Shown: positions 1-9,214 of the stretch, piece by piece
Layout: each line of letters opens with the position of its first letter
Position numbering within the stretch: position 1 is the first letter of the stretch
Assembly: GCF_016907925.1 (NCBI RefSeq)
Contig: NZ_JAFBCZ010000006.1
Coordinates: 1-64,000, forward strand
Length of the DNA stretch: 64,000 nt
Source of the DNA: Herpetosiphon giganteus
GTDB lineage: Bacteria > Chloroflexota > Chloroflexia > Chloroflexales > Herpetosiphonaceae
Direction of reading: 5' to 3'
Translations under genes and position numbers: made by a program
Notes under the pieces: generated by a model
The model's database searches: none
Told to the model about the DNA's origin: nothing
What the model saw: only the letters and a program-made list of their open reading frames with translations

Positions 1-499
1 TTCTCGTGGGACGGTTTTATCCGGAACCATGGTCACCCGTGTTAACTACCTACCCTTGAAAGCCAGCCCCCTCTCCCACGAAAACGCGGGCGAGGTGGAG
101 CCGACCATTTTTCGCCAAGGAATTGCGGGAGAACCAGCGCGTTAAAGCCCCACGCCACGGGAGATGGGTTGGGGTGAGGGGGCAATCGAAGGTTAACGCA
201 ATGAACCATTACACATAGAGCATAGAGCATAGAACATTGAACATAGGGTCAGGGATTGAACGCAGAGGAAAGATGGCTATGGTCTGTTGGCTAGCGGAAC
301 ATTATTCGTGCAATTCGTGGAATTCGTGGCTAAAAATGTTTGTGGCTATGAGCTATCGGAATACTTGTTGAGATTTCAAACCAATCTCCGATAGCCTTCA
401 GCCAATAGCCTTACTTCGTGCTCTTCGTGCTCTTCGTGGATCACAACTCCCGAACCCTGACAACCGATTCCCAGCCCCATTATATACGGAGGAAATTGC
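1..499. repeat. Intergenic repeat mosaic with fold-back element copy 1
   Basis: No gene is supported here. Positions about 40-215 hold a copy of the fold-back element: a left arm with AGCCCCCTCTCCCACG, a right arm with GGGTTGGGGTGAGG, and the end GGTTAACGCAATGAACCATT at 191-210. Then come ACATAGAGC units (214-246), TTCGTG nonamers (305-331 and 415-440) and a GCTATCGGA...TCCGATAGC hairpin (352-360 with 387-395). The last 20 bases before the kelch gene carry its GGAGG ribosome binding site. Confidence 0.75.
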
Positions 500-2029
500 A
501 TGCAGCGCCGACGATTGATGATAATTGCAACTAGCCTGACGCTGCTTTCGGCGAGCGTTGGCTTGAGTTTGGCTCGGACGAATAGCTTGTTGGATGACCC
601 TGATTGTAGCGTCAGCGATTGTACATTCTTGCCATTAATTTTGAAAAATGCGAGTGAGATCACGGCTTTGCCAAGCGCAACGCCAACCGCATTCGGCGTA
701 ACAGTTTCGCCAACCGCTGAGCCAAGCCTCACCGCGACGGATACTCCGTTGCCAACCAACACGCCAACCGATCTGCCAACTGCAACCAGCGTTCCAACTA
801 ACACGCCAACCGATGTGCCAACTGCAACCAGCGTTCCAACTAGCACGCCAACCGATGTGCCAACTGCAACCAGCGTTCCAACTAACACGCCAACCGATGT
901 GCCAACTGCAACCAGCGTTCCAACTAACACGCCAACCGCAACCAACATTCCCAGCAACACGCCAACCGAAACCAGTACGCCAACTAACACGGCAACCGCA
1001 ACTAGTACCACCACAGCTACGCCGCGACCACCAACAACTACGCCAACCACGATTGTCGGCACGGCCACGCCAACCACGCCCGCCAACTTCACGCGAATTG
1101 TTTGGTCGACTGCTGTGCCAACGCCATTTAGCTATCCTTTTGGTGCAGTCGAAGCCCAAGGTGCGGTTGTCGGCGGCAAATTGTATGTCTTTGGTGGTTT
1201 CGGCCAGCCTGGCTTATCGGGCGATACGCCCTCGCGCTTGTCGAATGTCTACGATCCTGTGGCCAATACTTGGACGGCGATTGCACCCTTGGAGCGTGGC
1301 CTGACTCACGTTGGCACGGCGACTGATGGCCAGAAAATCTTCTTTGTTGGGGGCTATATCGAAGATTTTGATGGCGTTGGCCAAATTTTTGGCTCGCGGG
1401 TTTCCCGCTATTACGATACTGCCACCAATAGCTACACCAACTTGCCGGTGATTCCGCTGCAACGTGCCGCTGGCCAGTTGTATTATTTGGATCGCAAGTT
1501 GCACTATGTTGGCGGAACCTACTACAAGGTAAATGATGTTGGCACCCACTTTGTGCTCGATTTGAATAATTTGGCGACTGGCTGGGTAACCCAAACCAAC
1601 CAATTAACCTATGCCGAATTGCCCAACCCACGGCAGCACGCTGGCGGCGTGGTGCTTGATGGCAAACTCTATTATATTGGCGGCCAACATGGTCACGATG
1701 GCAGCTTAACCGTCGATAACGATGTGCATCGTTATGATCCTGCAACCAATGCGTGGGAGCAATTGGCCGATATTCCCTTGGCCTTGAACCATATTAGCCA
1801 CTCGACGGTAGTGCTTGGCGGCAAGATTTTCGTGTTTGCTGGCCAGACAACCAATGGCACAAAACATAACACGATTTATGTGTATAATCCGGCGACCAAT
1901 ACGTGGGCGCAGATGCCCAATAACTTGCCAGCAACCCGCTATTCGGGCATTATTGGCGAGATTAATGGCACGCTCTATTTCACAACTGGCGGCGGAACCA
2001 CCAGCTACCGTGGAATTCCCACACCCTAA
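500..2029 (+). CDS. Secreted kelch-repeat protein with Thr-Pro linker
   Basis: A 509-residue exported protein, probably a cell-surface or extracellular beta-propeller; its ligand or enzyme activity is unknown. Residues 1-26 form an Arg-rich then hydrophobic signal peptide. A short [10 protein letters not shown] segment follows at about 41-50. Residues 80-195 are a Thr/Pro/Asn/Ser-rich linker that contains four 14-residue tandem copies (85-140). From about 215 to the end there are kelch blades, recognisable by [29 protein letters not shown] and TTGGG with YDPATNAW-type spacing, about six blades in all. The ATG has a GGAGG 7 bases upstream. Two glycosyltransferase genes follow on the same strand after a hairpin. 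Kelch plus secretion is clear; function is not inferable. Confidence 0.88.
   Translation: MQRRRLMIIATSLTLLSASVGLSLARTNSLLDDPDCSVSDCTFLPLILKNASEITALPSATPTAFGVTVSPTAEPSLTATDTPLPTNTPTDLPTATSVPTNTPTDVPTATSVPTSTPTDVPTATSVPTNTPTDVPTATSVPTNTPTATNIPSNTPTETSTPTNTATATSTTTATPRPPTTTPTTIVGTATPTTPANFTRIVWSTAVPTPFSYPFGAVEAQGAVVGGKLYVFGGFGQPGLSGDTPSRLSNVYDPVANTWTAIAPLERGLTHVGTATDGQKIFFVGGYIEDFDGVGQIFGSRVSRYYDTATNSYTNLPVIPLQRAAGQLYYLDRKLHYVGGTYYKVNDVGTHFVLDLNNLATGWVTQTNQLTYAELPNPRQHAGGVVLDGKLYYIGGQHGHDGSLTVDNDVHRYDPATNAWEQLADIPLALNHISHSTVVLGGKIFVFAGQTTNGTKHNTIYVYNPATNTWAQMPNNLPATRYSGIIGEINGTLYFTTGGGTTSYRGIPTP
752..919 (+). repeat. Four 42-bp tandem repeats coding a Thr-Pro linker
   Basis: Four in-frame 42-bp units encode the 14-residue unit [14 protein letters not shown] with one or two substitutions per copy (L for V in copy 1, S for N in copy 3). 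Degenerate units continue to about base 1070. The length is a multiple of three, so gain or loss of units would keep the frame. The strand opposite shows long open frames only because of this repeat. Confidence 0.9.
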
Positions 2030-2043
2030 ATTCTTTTGTCAGG

Positions 2044-2069
2044 GCGTTGGTCGAAACTGCGACCAACGC
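2044..2069 (+). promoter_or_regulatory. Perfect 10-bp hairpin before glycosyltransferase start
   Basis: GCGTTGGTCG (2044-2053) and CGACCAACGC (2060-2069) form a perfect stem with a 6-base loop, 15 bases after the kelch stop and 7 bases before the ATG at 2077. No T-run follows, so it is not a standard intrinsic terminator. It could attenuate or protect the message between the genes, or hinder initiation at 2077. Confidence 0.5.
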
Positions 2070-2076
2070 AAACGCT

Positions 2077-3132
2077 ATGACCATAAACATCTATCCAATT
2101 CCGCGTTTGCTCACAACTAGTCCGTATCTGGATTTGTTATATGATCCATTTGTTGCTTGGCCCGAGCTACGGATTATGCGCCAGCCGTTTGCTCAAAGCT
2201 TGCGCGCTGGCTTGCTGGGGCGTGATCAGCGCGTTTTGCATTGGCATTTTTTCGATGAATTGACCCAGCGTCCGAGCCAAAGCGCAACCGCTTTGCGCAG
2301 TATGAGCTTTATTGCGCTTTTGCGTTTGCTGCGCTTGCGTGGCGCAAAACAGGTTTGGACTGCGCACAACTTAGAGCCGCACGAATTGCGCCATCCTGCT
2401 TGGGCTAAGCGTAGTTACCAAGCTATGATTCAAGCGGCTGGCCAAATTATTGTTCATTCACAGGCTGCGGCTCAGTTAATCGATCAATGCTATCAGGTTG
2501 CGGCAAAAACCACGGTTATTGCGCATGGGGCGTATATCGGTTTTTATGGCCCGCAATTGCAACAAACTGCCGCCCGCGAGCTATTACAGCTCAAGCAAAA
2601 CGAGTTTTTAGCGGTTAGCTTGGGTACACTGCGCCCTTACAAAGGCGTAGAATTATTAATCGAAGCTTGGACTGCTGAGCTTGGTCAATTGGAGATCGTC
2701 GGAGCAGTCAAAGACCCATTGTATGTTCAGCAATTGCAGCAGCTTGCGACAAGCCCAGCGATCACTATTCGACCAGATTTTATTGCCGATGCGTTGTTAC
2801 CTGCATGGTTTGCGGCGGCGGATGTAGTGGTCTTGCCGTATCGCAAAACATTAACCTCGGGCATGTTGTTGGCGGCATTGTCGTATGCTCGGCCCGTGGT
2901 TGCGCCCGATTTGCCGCCAGTGCGCGAGTTGATTCGCGAAGGTGAGAATGGCTTTTTGTTTGAGCCAAATAATGTAGCGAGTTTACGATCCGCCTTGCAG
3001 CGCGCCGCCGCGCACCCCAATCGTCAAGCCTTGCAGCAAAACGCCTTACAAACGGTTCAACATTTGGATTGGGCACAGCTTGCGGCGCAAACTGCTGACG
3101 TGTATCGGCGCTTATTCGAGAAGAATCCATGA
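2077..3132 (+). CDS. Glycosyltransferase, GT4-like
   Basis: A 351-residue GT-B-fold glycosyltransferase, probably acting on a polysaccharide or glycolipid. The C-terminal donor-binding half is clear: GTLRPYKGVELLIEAW opens it, and DVVVLPYRKTLTSGMLLAAL followed by ARPVVAPDLPPVRELI...GENGFLFEP is the usual GT4 signature, although the canonical EGFG glutamate is replaced here by an LTSG form. The N-terminal half has WTAHNLEPHE, an acceptor-side loop. An in-frame TTG at 2047 lies inside the hairpin, so the ATG at 2077 is the more natural start. The gene overlaps the next glycosyltransferase by 4 bases, so the two are co-translated. Acceptor and sugar are unknown. Confidence 0.82.
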   Translation: MTINIYPIPRLLTTSPYLDLLYDPFVAWPELRIMRQPFAQSLRAGLLGRDQRVLHWHFFDELTQRPSQSATALRSMSFIALLRLLRLRGAKQVWTAHNLEPHELRHPAWAKRSYQAMIQAAGQIIVHSQAAAQLIDQCYQVAAKTTVIAHGAYIGFYGPQLQQTAARELLQLKQNEFLAVSLGTLRPYKGVELLIEAWTAELGQLEIVGAVKDPLYVQQLQQLATSPAITIRPDFIADALLPAWFAAADVVVLPYRKTLTSGMLLAALSYARPVVAPDLPPVRELIREGENGFLFEPNNVASLRSALQRAAAHPNRQALQQNALQTVQHLDWAQLAAQTADVYRRLFEKNP

Positions 3133-4031
3133 TTTCAGGCCAAATTTCGATCATTATTGTGAGCTACAACAGCGCCGAATTGCTCCCAGCCTGTTTTGCT
3201 AGCCTCGCCACCACCAACGACGACAACTATCAATTAATCGTCGTCGATAACGCGTCGAGCGATGGTTCGGCAGAACTGGTGCGCCAACACTATCCGCAAG
3301 TCACGCTGATCGCCAATCAACAGAATCATGGCTTTGGCGCGGCATGCAACCAAGGCATGGAAATAGCAACTGGCGAATATTTTGTATTTTTCAATCCCGA
3401 TGTGCAAATAACCCCCAATTGGCTGACGATTTTGCGCCAACATTTGCATGAACATCCACAGGCAGCGATTATTTGCCCAACCACATTGTACCCCAACCAA
3501 GCGCCGCCCACTCGCCAAGGTGTAGCGATGACGGCGGCGGTTCCTGGTTGTGCGCTGCTGTTGCGGCGGAGCGCATGGCAAGCAATTGGCGGCTTCGACC
3601 CCAAGATTTTCCTCTATTGGGAAGATACCGAGTTGTGCTGGCGGGCGTGGTTGTTGGGTTGGCAGGTGCTCGAAGATTTCGAGGCGCTGGTCGTTCACGA
3701 ACGTGGCGGCAGCGGCGGCGGCCAGCGTTGGTTGGTCGAAAGCAGCAAAAATGGTTTGTATAGCTACCTAAAGTTGCGGCCATGGTCGGCGGTTGTTGGC
3801 TATAGCGTGCGCATGCTGGCCAAAACCGTGCTTGTGAGTCTGCGCCAGCGCAATTTGACCATGTTCAAGCTTTGGATTTGGCACCTAAAAAATCTCAACC
3901 AGACGCTTGCAACCCGCCGCGCAATTCAAGCCCAAGTCACTGCCGATCGCAACGTGGTCGAGCGTTTGATCAAACAGCACCTAGCCCGCGGCAAGCGGGA
4001 ACGGAATGCAAGGATGAAGGATGAGGAATGA
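3129..4031 (+). CDS. Glycosyltransferase family 2, rhamnosyltransferase-like
   Basis: A 300-residue GT-A-fold enzyme. IIIVSYNSAELL at the N-terminus and VVDNASSDGSAELV are the nucleotide-binding start of GT2 proteins. FFNPDV stands where many GT2 enzymes have DXD, which is typical of the WbbL-type rhamnosyltransferase branch. FDPKIFLYWEDTELCWRAW carries the ED catalytic-base motif. The start ATG overlaps the stop of the preceding glycosyltransferase (ATGA). The final residues RMKDEE are encoded by AGGATGAAGGATGAGG, a unit of the intergenic GGATGAA repeat, so the native C-terminus has probably been altered by repeat insertion or erosion. Confidence 0.85.
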   Translation: MISGQISIIIVSYNSAELLPACFASLATTNDDNYQLIVVDNASSDGSAELVRQHYPQVTLIANQQNHGFGAACNQGMEIATGEYFVFFNPDVQITPNWLTILRQHLHEHPQAAIICPTTLYPNQAPPTRQGVAMTAAVPGCALLLRRSAWQAIGGFDPKIFLYWEDTELCWRAWLLGWQVLEDFEALVVHERGGSGGGQRWLVESSKNGLYSYLKLRPWSAVVGYSVRMLAKTVLVSLRQRNLTMFKLWIWHLKNLNQTLATRRAIQAQVTADRNVVERLIKQHLARGKRERNARMKDEE

Positions 4032-4377
4032 AATCAGAAAGAACATAGAGCATAGAGCATAGAACATAGAATATTGGGGCTGATGGCTATGGGCTATAGG
4101 CTATTGGGCAATTTTTCGTGGAATTCGTGCAATTCGTGGCTAAAGAATCGTGCTTCGCGTCCTTCGCGCGCTTCGTGGTTCCTATCCCTTCGTGGATCAA
4201 ATTCTTAACGCAGCGGCGCAGAGAACCCATGGCTATTGGCTGCTGGCTATGGGCTTTGGAAAATAATAATCAATACAATCTGTGGCTAAAAATAACTATT
4301 CGTGCAATTCGTGGCCTTCGCGGTTCCGATCCCTCGTGGATGAATGCTGGATGCTGCTTAGTATTGAGGAGAATTTG
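4032..4377. repeat. Intergenic repeat mosaic, left flank of SMI1/KNR4 gene
   Basis: Contains ACATAGAGC units (4042-4071), a GGCTATGGGC unit, TTCGTG/TTCGCG nonamers (about 4115-4197), a GCAGCGGCGCAGAGA unit (4210-4223) and further TTCGTG units to 4340. Bases 4065-4180 are the left copy of a 116-bp direct repeat whose other copy is at 4910-5025. No gene is supported. Confidence 0.8.
4065..4180 (+). repeat. 116-bp direct repeat, left copy
   Basis: By eye this matches 4910-5025 at 115 of 116 positions (A/G difference in GGCTATAGGC versus GGCTATGGGC). Same orientation, start-to-start distance 845 bp. It flanks exactly one gene, the SMI1/KNR4 protein. Confidence 0.9.
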
Positions 4378-4869
4378 ATGAATATTACGATTGTTGATGG
4401 CTTTGCCCCAACCAACGAGCAAGCAGTCGCGGCCTTTGAACAAGAGTTGGGTTGTCGCTTGCCAGAAGATTATCGCGCATTTTTGCTTGAACACAATGGC
4501 GGCCAGCCTGAACTAACAGTTTTTGATATAAATAGCACTTTGATGCCCGATGATCAAAGTATGATCCATTACTTTTTTACCTTAGACCCAGCTTCAGAAT
4601 ACTATGAAATACGCGATGAGATTAAAGTCTACACCGATGAAACCCGAATGCCACCAGAGCTTTTGCCAATTGCCTGCGATCCTGGTGGCAACATCATTTG
4701 CTTGGGGATTCGTGGCGAGCAACGTGGCAAGGTCTATTTTTGGGATCATGAATTTGAGCTAGAGGCCGAAGAGATGGGCGATCTTTACTATAATGTTTCG
4801 TGTTGCAGCCCTTCATTCCAAGCCTTTGTTGAAAGTTTGTCGCCAGAATCAGAACTTAATTACGAGTAA
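4378..4869 (+). CDS. SMI1/KNR4 (SUKH) family protein
   Basis: A 163-residue SUKH-superfamily protein. The family signature is seen as AVAAFEQELGCRLPEDYRAFLLEHNGG at about 15-42, followed by a central ILPIACDPGGNIICLGI-like strand pair (here LLPIACDPGGNIICLGIRGE) and VYFWDHE. Many bacterial members are immunity proteins against contact-dependent or polymorphic toxins, but no toxin gene is next to this one, so it may be an orphan immunity gene or a housekeeping SUKH protein. The ATG at 4378 follows GAGGAG; the open frame extends upstream only through repeat sequence. The gene is isolated between two 116-bp direct repeats and may behave as a removable cassette. Confidence 0.87.
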   Translation: MNITIVDGFAPTNEQAVAAFEQELGCRLPEDYRAFLLEHNGGQPELTVFDINSTLMPDDQSMIHYFFTLDPASEYYEIRDEIKVYTDETRMPPELLPIACDPGGNIICLGIRGEQRGKVYFWDHEFELEAEEMGDLYYNVSCCSPSFQAFVESLSPESELNYE

Positions 4870-5145
4870 GAAGCAAAAGCAGAAGTCAAAAAGCAGGAAG
4901 AACATAGAGCATAGAATATTGGGGCTGATGGCTATGGGCTATGGGCTATTGGGCAATTTTTCGTGGAATTCGTGCAATTCGTGGCTAAAGAATCGTGCTT
5001 CGCGTCCTTCGCGCGCTTCGTGGTTTCAATCCTTCGTGCTCTTCGTGTCCTTCGTAGATCAATATCCCTTCATCCTTGCGATAATGGTACAATAGCTGCG
5101 GGCGCAAGCCCTTCTGAATGTTTATCACCATGGTGCTGACAACCT
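4870..5145. repeat. Intergenic repeat mosaic, right flank of SMI1/KNR4 gene
   Basis: Bases 4910-5025 are the second 116-bp direct repeat. It is preceded by AGTCAAAAAG-type units and followed by more TTCGTG nonamers to about 5058. From 5060 to 5145 the sequence is unique and must hold the promoter of the following two-component operon; AATGGTACAATAGC (5084-5097) could supply a -10 TACAAT. Confidence 0.75.
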
Positions 5146-5856
5146 ATGTCCACAATATTGCTGGTAGAAGATGAAGCCCTGCTCGCCGATACGCTGCGTT
5201 ACAACCTCGAACGCGAAGGCTATACCGTGCTTTCTGCTTCCGATGGTGTTACTGGGCTTGATTTGGCTCGCGCTGAACAGCCCGATTTGTTGATTTTAGA
5301 TGTGATGCTGCCTAAGCTCGATGGCTTTTCAGTTTGTCGCATTTTGCGCCGCGAAACTAATATTCCCATTATGATGCTCACCGCGCGCCAAGATGAAGTT
5401 GATCGGATTGCTGGCTTGGAATTGGGCGCTGACGATTATGTGATTAAGCCATTTAGCCTTGGCGAATTGCTGGCCCGTGTGCGGGCAATCCTGCGCCGAA
5501 CCGATCGCCAACCAACCGGCGTTGAACGCGAATTGCTGACCGCTGCCAATCTCAAAGTTGATACTGGCAGCCGCCGTGTGTTTCGCGATACCAACGAAAT
5601 TACCCTTGCCCAAAAGGAATTTGATTTGCTGGTCTGTTTGATGCGCAACCGTGGCATGGCGCTCTCACGCGATTTGCTGCTCGAACGGGTTTGGGGCTAC
5701 GATTTTCCAGGCGATTCGCGCACGGTCGATGTGCACGTGCGGTGGTTACGCGAAAAAGTCGAGCTTGACCCAAGCAACCCAATTTATATCCAAACAGTGC
5801 GCGGGATTGGCTATCGCTTCAATGATCAACTCAGTCGTAGCGAGCGCAAAAACTAA
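5146..5856 (+). CDS. OmpR/PhoB-family response regulator
   Basis: A 236-residue DNA-binding response regulator. The receiver domain covers about 1-118, with the acidic pocket VEDE at 7-10, phospho-acceptor Asp52 in LLILDVMLP, the switch Thr in MMLTAR and the conserved Lys in YVIKPF. A winged-helix DNA-binding domain spans about 130-228, ending with [15 protein letters not shown] and [11 protein letters not shown]. Its stop overlaps the start of the histidine kinase (TAATG), so the pair is co-translated. The PhoB-like sequence suggests phosphate or envelope-stress control, but no phosphate genes are adjacent. The following MoxR/DUF58/DUF4129 genes look like part of the same transcript. Confidence 0.93.
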   Translation: MSTILLVEDEALLADTLRYNLEREGYTVLSASDGVTGLDLARAEQPDLLILDVMLPKLDGFSVCRILRRETNIPIMMLTARQDEVDRIAGLELGADDYVIKPFSLGELLARVRAILRRTDRQPTGVERELLTAANLKVDTGSRRVFRDTNEITLAQKEFDLLVCLMRNRGMALSRDLLLERVWGYDFPGDSRTVDVHVRWLREKVELDPSNPIYIQTVRGIGYRFNDQLSRSERKN

Positions 5857-7055
5857 TGATCTGGATTGTGTTGTTGGCGGTGACAACGATCATCGCGCTG
5901 ATTTGGGGCTGGCGTGGGCAACGTAATTTGCGCCGCGAGCTGGACTATTTACGCAATCGGCCTGTGGTTGCGCCGCCGCCACCAGCCGATCCATTTAACC
6001 AGTTGTTTCGCACGCTCAGCGCCGCGCTCGATGCAGGCGTGATTGTCGTCAATGATGGCCGTACCATTCGTTATTGTAACGATGTTGCGGCCAAATTATT
6101 TGGGGTCAGTGCCAACGCCGTGCTCAACCATAGCGTCATCACCTTGGTGCGCGATTATCAGGCCGATACGATGATTGAGCAATCGATTCGCCGCCGCGAC
6201 CCACAACAAGTTACTTTGCAACCAGTGCTTTCCAATCGCACAATTCGAATTTGGTGTGAGCCAATGCCCGAAAGCGGCGCGTTAATTCTGGCCCGCGATT
6301 TGACCCAACTCAGCTTGTTGGAGCGCGCACGCCGTGATTTGGTGGCGAATGTATCGCACGAATTGCGCACACCACTAGCTTCAATTAAGCTGTTGGTCGA
6401 AACCTTGGCAACCCAGCCGCCGCCAGAGTTGGCCCAACGCATGCTTGGTCAAGTCGATACCGAGCTTGATGCGGTGATGCAGTTGGTCGATGAATTGCAC
6501 GAACTTTCGCAGATTGAGTCTGGGCGCACGGCCTTGCAATTGCAGCCAACCGCAGTCAGCACGATTGTTGAGCGAGCGCATGATCGGATTCAGCCCCAAG
6601 CCAAGCGCAAAGATCTGCGGGTTGTGGTGACGGTTGCCCCAGATTTGCCCGAAGTCTATGTTGATCGCGACCGAATTAGCCAAGTGTTGCTCAATTTGCT
6701 GCATAATGCGGTCAAATGGACTGATGCTGGCGGCACGATTACGATTGAAGCAGGCTTGCGTTCGCGGGCTGAGCTTGGCCATCATCTCAGCCGCATGCTG
6801 GAGCCAAGCAATCGCTGGGTAACTATGGCGATTCACGATACTGGCGCGGGAATTCCTGCCGAGGCGATTCCACGAATTTTCGAGCGTTTCTACAAAGTCG
6901 ATCGGGCGCGAACTCGTGGGGTTGGTGGCACAGGCTTGGGCTTGGCCATCGTCAAACACTTGGTCGAAGGCCATGGTGGCGTGGTTTGGGTTGCCAGCAG
7001 CGAAGGCCGTGGCAGCAACTTTACGGTGGCACTGCCCGTTGTCGAAGATGAATAA
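5856..7055 (+). CDS. PhoR-type sensor histidine kinase
   Basis: A 399-residue membrane-attached kinase. One N-terminal transmembrane helix (about 1-20) leads directly into a cytoplasmic PAS domain (about 45-150), with no extracytoplasmic sensor, as in short PhoR proteins. The HisKA segment has VANVSHELRTPLASIK with phospho-acceptor His168. The ATPase domain shows the N-box NLLHNAVKWT, the G1 box DTGAGIP and the G2 box GTGLGLAIVKHLVE. The start overlaps the response regulator stop. A sensor with no outer domain usually relies on a partner protein or a membrane or cytoplasmic signal. Confidence 0.93.
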   Translation: MIWIVLLAVTTIIALIWGWRGQRNLRRELDYLRNRPVVAPPPPADPFNQLFRTLSAALDAGVIVVNDGRTIRYCNDVAAKLFGVSANAVLNHSVITLVRDYQADTMIEQSIRRRDPQQVTLQPVLSNRTIRIWCEPMPESGALILARDLTQLSLLERARRDLVANVSHELRTPLASIKLLVETLATQPPPELAQRMLGQVDTELDAVMQLVDELHELSQIESGRTALQLQPTAVSTIVERAHDRIQPQAKRKDLRVVVTVAPDLPEVYVDRDRISQVLLNLLHNAVKWTDAGGTITIEAGLRSRAELGHHLSRMLEPSNRWVTMAIHDTGAGIPAEAIPRIFERFYKVDRARTRGVGGTGLGLAIVKHLVEGHGGVVWVASSEGRGSNFTVALPVVEDE

Positions 7056-7076
7056 TTGTGTGATTTGAGGGAAATC

Positions 7077-8030
7077 ATGACCGCGTTGAATGTGCAAACA
7101 TGGGCCGAACAGTTACGCAACCAAGTTGGCCAAGTGGTAGTGGGCAAGCAGAACAGCGTTGATCTTTTGCTGACAGCTTTATTATGCGAAGGCCATGTGC
7201 TGCTGGAAGATGTGCCAGGCGTTGGCAAAACAACCTTGATTCGGGCGCTGGCCCAAAGCCTTGATTGCCAATTTCGGCGGGTGCAATTTACTCCCGACCT
7301 CTTGCCAAGCGATGTGACGGGCCTGAATTTCTACAATCAAAAACTGAGCGAATTTCAGTTTCGGGCTGGGCCGCTATTTGCCAATATTGTGCTGGCCGAT
7401 GAAATTAATCGCGCTACGCCACGCACCCAATCAGCGTTGCTCGAAGCCATGGCCGAAGCCACGATCACGATCGATGGTGAAACGCATCAATTAACCCGCC
7501 CGTTTTTGGTGTTGGCAACCCAAAATCCCATTGAGCTTGAAGGCACGTTTCCCTTGCCCGAAGCCCAACTCGACCGCTTTTTGTTGCGGGTCAATTTGGG
7601 CTATCCCAGCGAAGCCGAAGAACATGCAATTATCCAACGCTTTAATCAGGGCGATCCATGGGTTGCCATGCACGCGGTCAGCAATCAGGCGCAGCTGTTG
7701 GATGCGATTCAGGCAGTGCGCAGCGTGCATCTAAGCGATGCAGTGCGGCAGTATGCAATTGCGATTGTGCGGGCAACCCGCGAGCACTCAGAAATTGAGC
7801 TTGGAGCTAGCCCGCGTGGCTCGTTGGCATTGACCCGCGCTGCCCAGGCTTGGGCTTTAATTCATGGCCGCGATTTCGTGCTGCCCGATGATGTTAAACA
7901 ATTAGTCCCGAGTGTTTTGGCCCATCGTCTCATTTTGGGAGCCGAGGCCCGCTTGGCCCAACGCAGCCCAGAGAAAATTTTGGCCGATATTGTCAAAAGC
8001 ATTGCCACGCCAGTTGAGGAACGGGCATGA
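7077..8030 (+). CDS. MoxR-family AAA+ ATPase
   Basis: A 317-residue AAA+ chaperone-like ATPase. Walker A is VPGVGKTTLI, Walker B is IVLADEINRA, and LATQNPIELEGTFPLPEAQ with LDRFLL covers sensor 1 and the arginine-finger region typical of MoxR. A C-terminal lid domain follows with ASPRGSLALTRAAQAWA. The ATG at 7077 has GAGGG 5 bases upstream and lies 21 bases after the kinase gene; an upstream GTG frame extension overlaps non-coding spacer and is less likely. It overlaps the DUF58 gene by 4 bases. In known systems MoxR and DUF58 (VWA-like) proteins act together in assembling or activating envelope or enzyme complexes. Confidence 0.94.
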   Translation: MTALNVQTWAEQLRNQVGQVVVGKQNSVDLLLTALLCEGHVLLEDVPGVGKTTLIRALAQSLDCQFRRVQFTPDLLPSDVTGLNFYNQKLSEFQFRAGPLFANIVLADEINRATPRTQSALLEAMAEATITIDGETHQLTRPFLVLATQNPIELEGTFPLPEAQLDRFLLRVNLGYPSEAEEHAIIQRFNQGDPWVAMHAVSNQAQLLDAIQAVRSVHLSDAVRQYAIAIVRATREHSEIELGASPRGSLALTRAAQAWALIHGRDFVLPDDVKQLVPSVLAHRLILGAEARLAQRSPEKILADIVKSIATPVEERA

Positions 8031-9214
8031 AAGGGCGGCGAGCAGGCTTATTTTGCTTAGTTTTGCTCTTGATTATTGGCTTGCTGACCGATGTCATTTT
8101 GTTGCCATTGGTTTGTATGCTGGGCATTATGGCGCTCGCAGCGGTAGAATTATGGGAATGGCGTATGTTTGCCCATGTTGAATATCAGCGTGAGCTTGGC
8201 CATACCCATCTTTTCCCCGATAGCACGACCAGCCTGAGCCTGACCCTGAGCAATCGTAAATTTTTGCCCTTGCCATTCGTCAATGTGCACGATTTAGTGC
8301 CCGTTGGGATTCAGATTGAGCAGATCGAAACCCAACCTGCTGCTAGCCCCAACTATCGAATCTTAGCCCGCGCTTTTGGTTTGAGCAGCTACCAACAAGT
8401 GACCCGCCAATATACGATTCGCTGCCCACAGCGTGGCTTGCACCGCTTTGGCCCGGCCAATCTGAGCGCCAGCGATCCGCTTGGCCTGAGCATGAGCCGC
8501 GCCACAATCAACGATATTGATCGTTTGATCGTCTATCCGCGCTTGTTGAAAGACCTCGAATTGGGTATGCCCTTGCGTGAGCTGTTGGGCACAATTCGCG
8601 CCTCGCAGCGCTTATTAACTGATCCAGTTGTGCCAATTGGCATTCGCGATTATACCCAAAGCGACCCGCTGAAAAGCATTCACTGGACGGCAACTGCGCG
8701 GCGTGGCCAATTACAAACCAGAATTTACGAGCCAGTAACTGCATTAACCGTGATGTGCATTGTTGATATTGAAACGATTGTGCCCGCCTATCTTGGGGTC
8801 AATAAATTCCAAGGCGAACGGTTAATTAGTATGGCGGCGACGGTTTGTAGCGCGTTGCACAAAGCTGGGCATGCGGTTGGCTTATGGTCGAATGCAGCCT
8901 TGGTCGAAGGCAATACGGCGGTGCATTTACCGCCAAGCCGTAGTCTTAAACAGGCCAGTGCAATTCTCGAAGTGTTGGCGCAAATGTCGCTCTATTCGCG
9001 GCTCGAAATTGCCAAGTTTATTGGGCGCGAACAATCGCGCTTGCCCTTGGGGGCAACGGTATTGCTGATTAGCGTTGTCGATACGCCCGCTCATCGCAGC
9101 GCATTGACCCGTTTGCGCGAATACGGCTACGCACCGGTATGGCTGTATTTGGGCGAACATGCACCCAAAGTCGCTGGTATCAAGCTGATTCATAGCTATC
9201 AGAGGGAGCCATGA
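8027..9214 (+). CDS. DUF58 domain membrane protein
   Basis: A 395-residue protein with two close transmembrane helices at about 9-45 and a large cytoplasmic or exposed part. The DUF58 core is seen at about 205-230: GIRDYTQSDPLKSIHWTAT followed by RRGQLQTRIYEP. DUF58 proteins resemble von Willebrand A domains and are near-constant partners of MoxR ATPases. ATGA overlaps join it to the MoxR gene upstream and to the DUF4129 gene downstream, so the three are made together. Confidence 0.9.
   Translation: MKGRRAGLFCLVLLLIIGLLTDVILLPLVCMLGIMALAAVELWEWRMFAHVEYQRELGHTHLFPDSTTSLSLTLSNRKFLPLPFVNVHDLVPVGIQIEQIETQPAASPNYRILARAFGLSSYQQVTRQYTIRCPQRGLHRFGPANLSASDPLGLSMSRATINDIDRLIVYPRLLKDLELGMPLRELLGTIRASQRLLTDPVVPIGIRDYTQSDPLKSIHWTATARRGQLQTRIYEPVTALTVMCIVDIETIVPAYLGVNKFQGERLISMAATVCSALHKAGHAVGLWSNAALVEGNTAVHLPPSRSLKQASAILEVLAQMSLYSRLEIAKFIGREQSRLPLGATVLLISVVDTPAHRSALTRLREYGYAPVWLYLGEHAPKVAGIKLIHSYQREP

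Noticed and set aside
1-45. Possible C-terminal tail of an upstream gene (14 codons then TAA)
   Set aside because: Too short to judge, and it may already be part of the fold-back element.
376-1159. Long reverse-strand open frames opposite the kelch gene
   Set aside because: They are produced by the 42-bp Thr-Pro repeats; composition ([12 protein letters not shown] repeats) is not that of a real protein and no ribosome binding site is seen.
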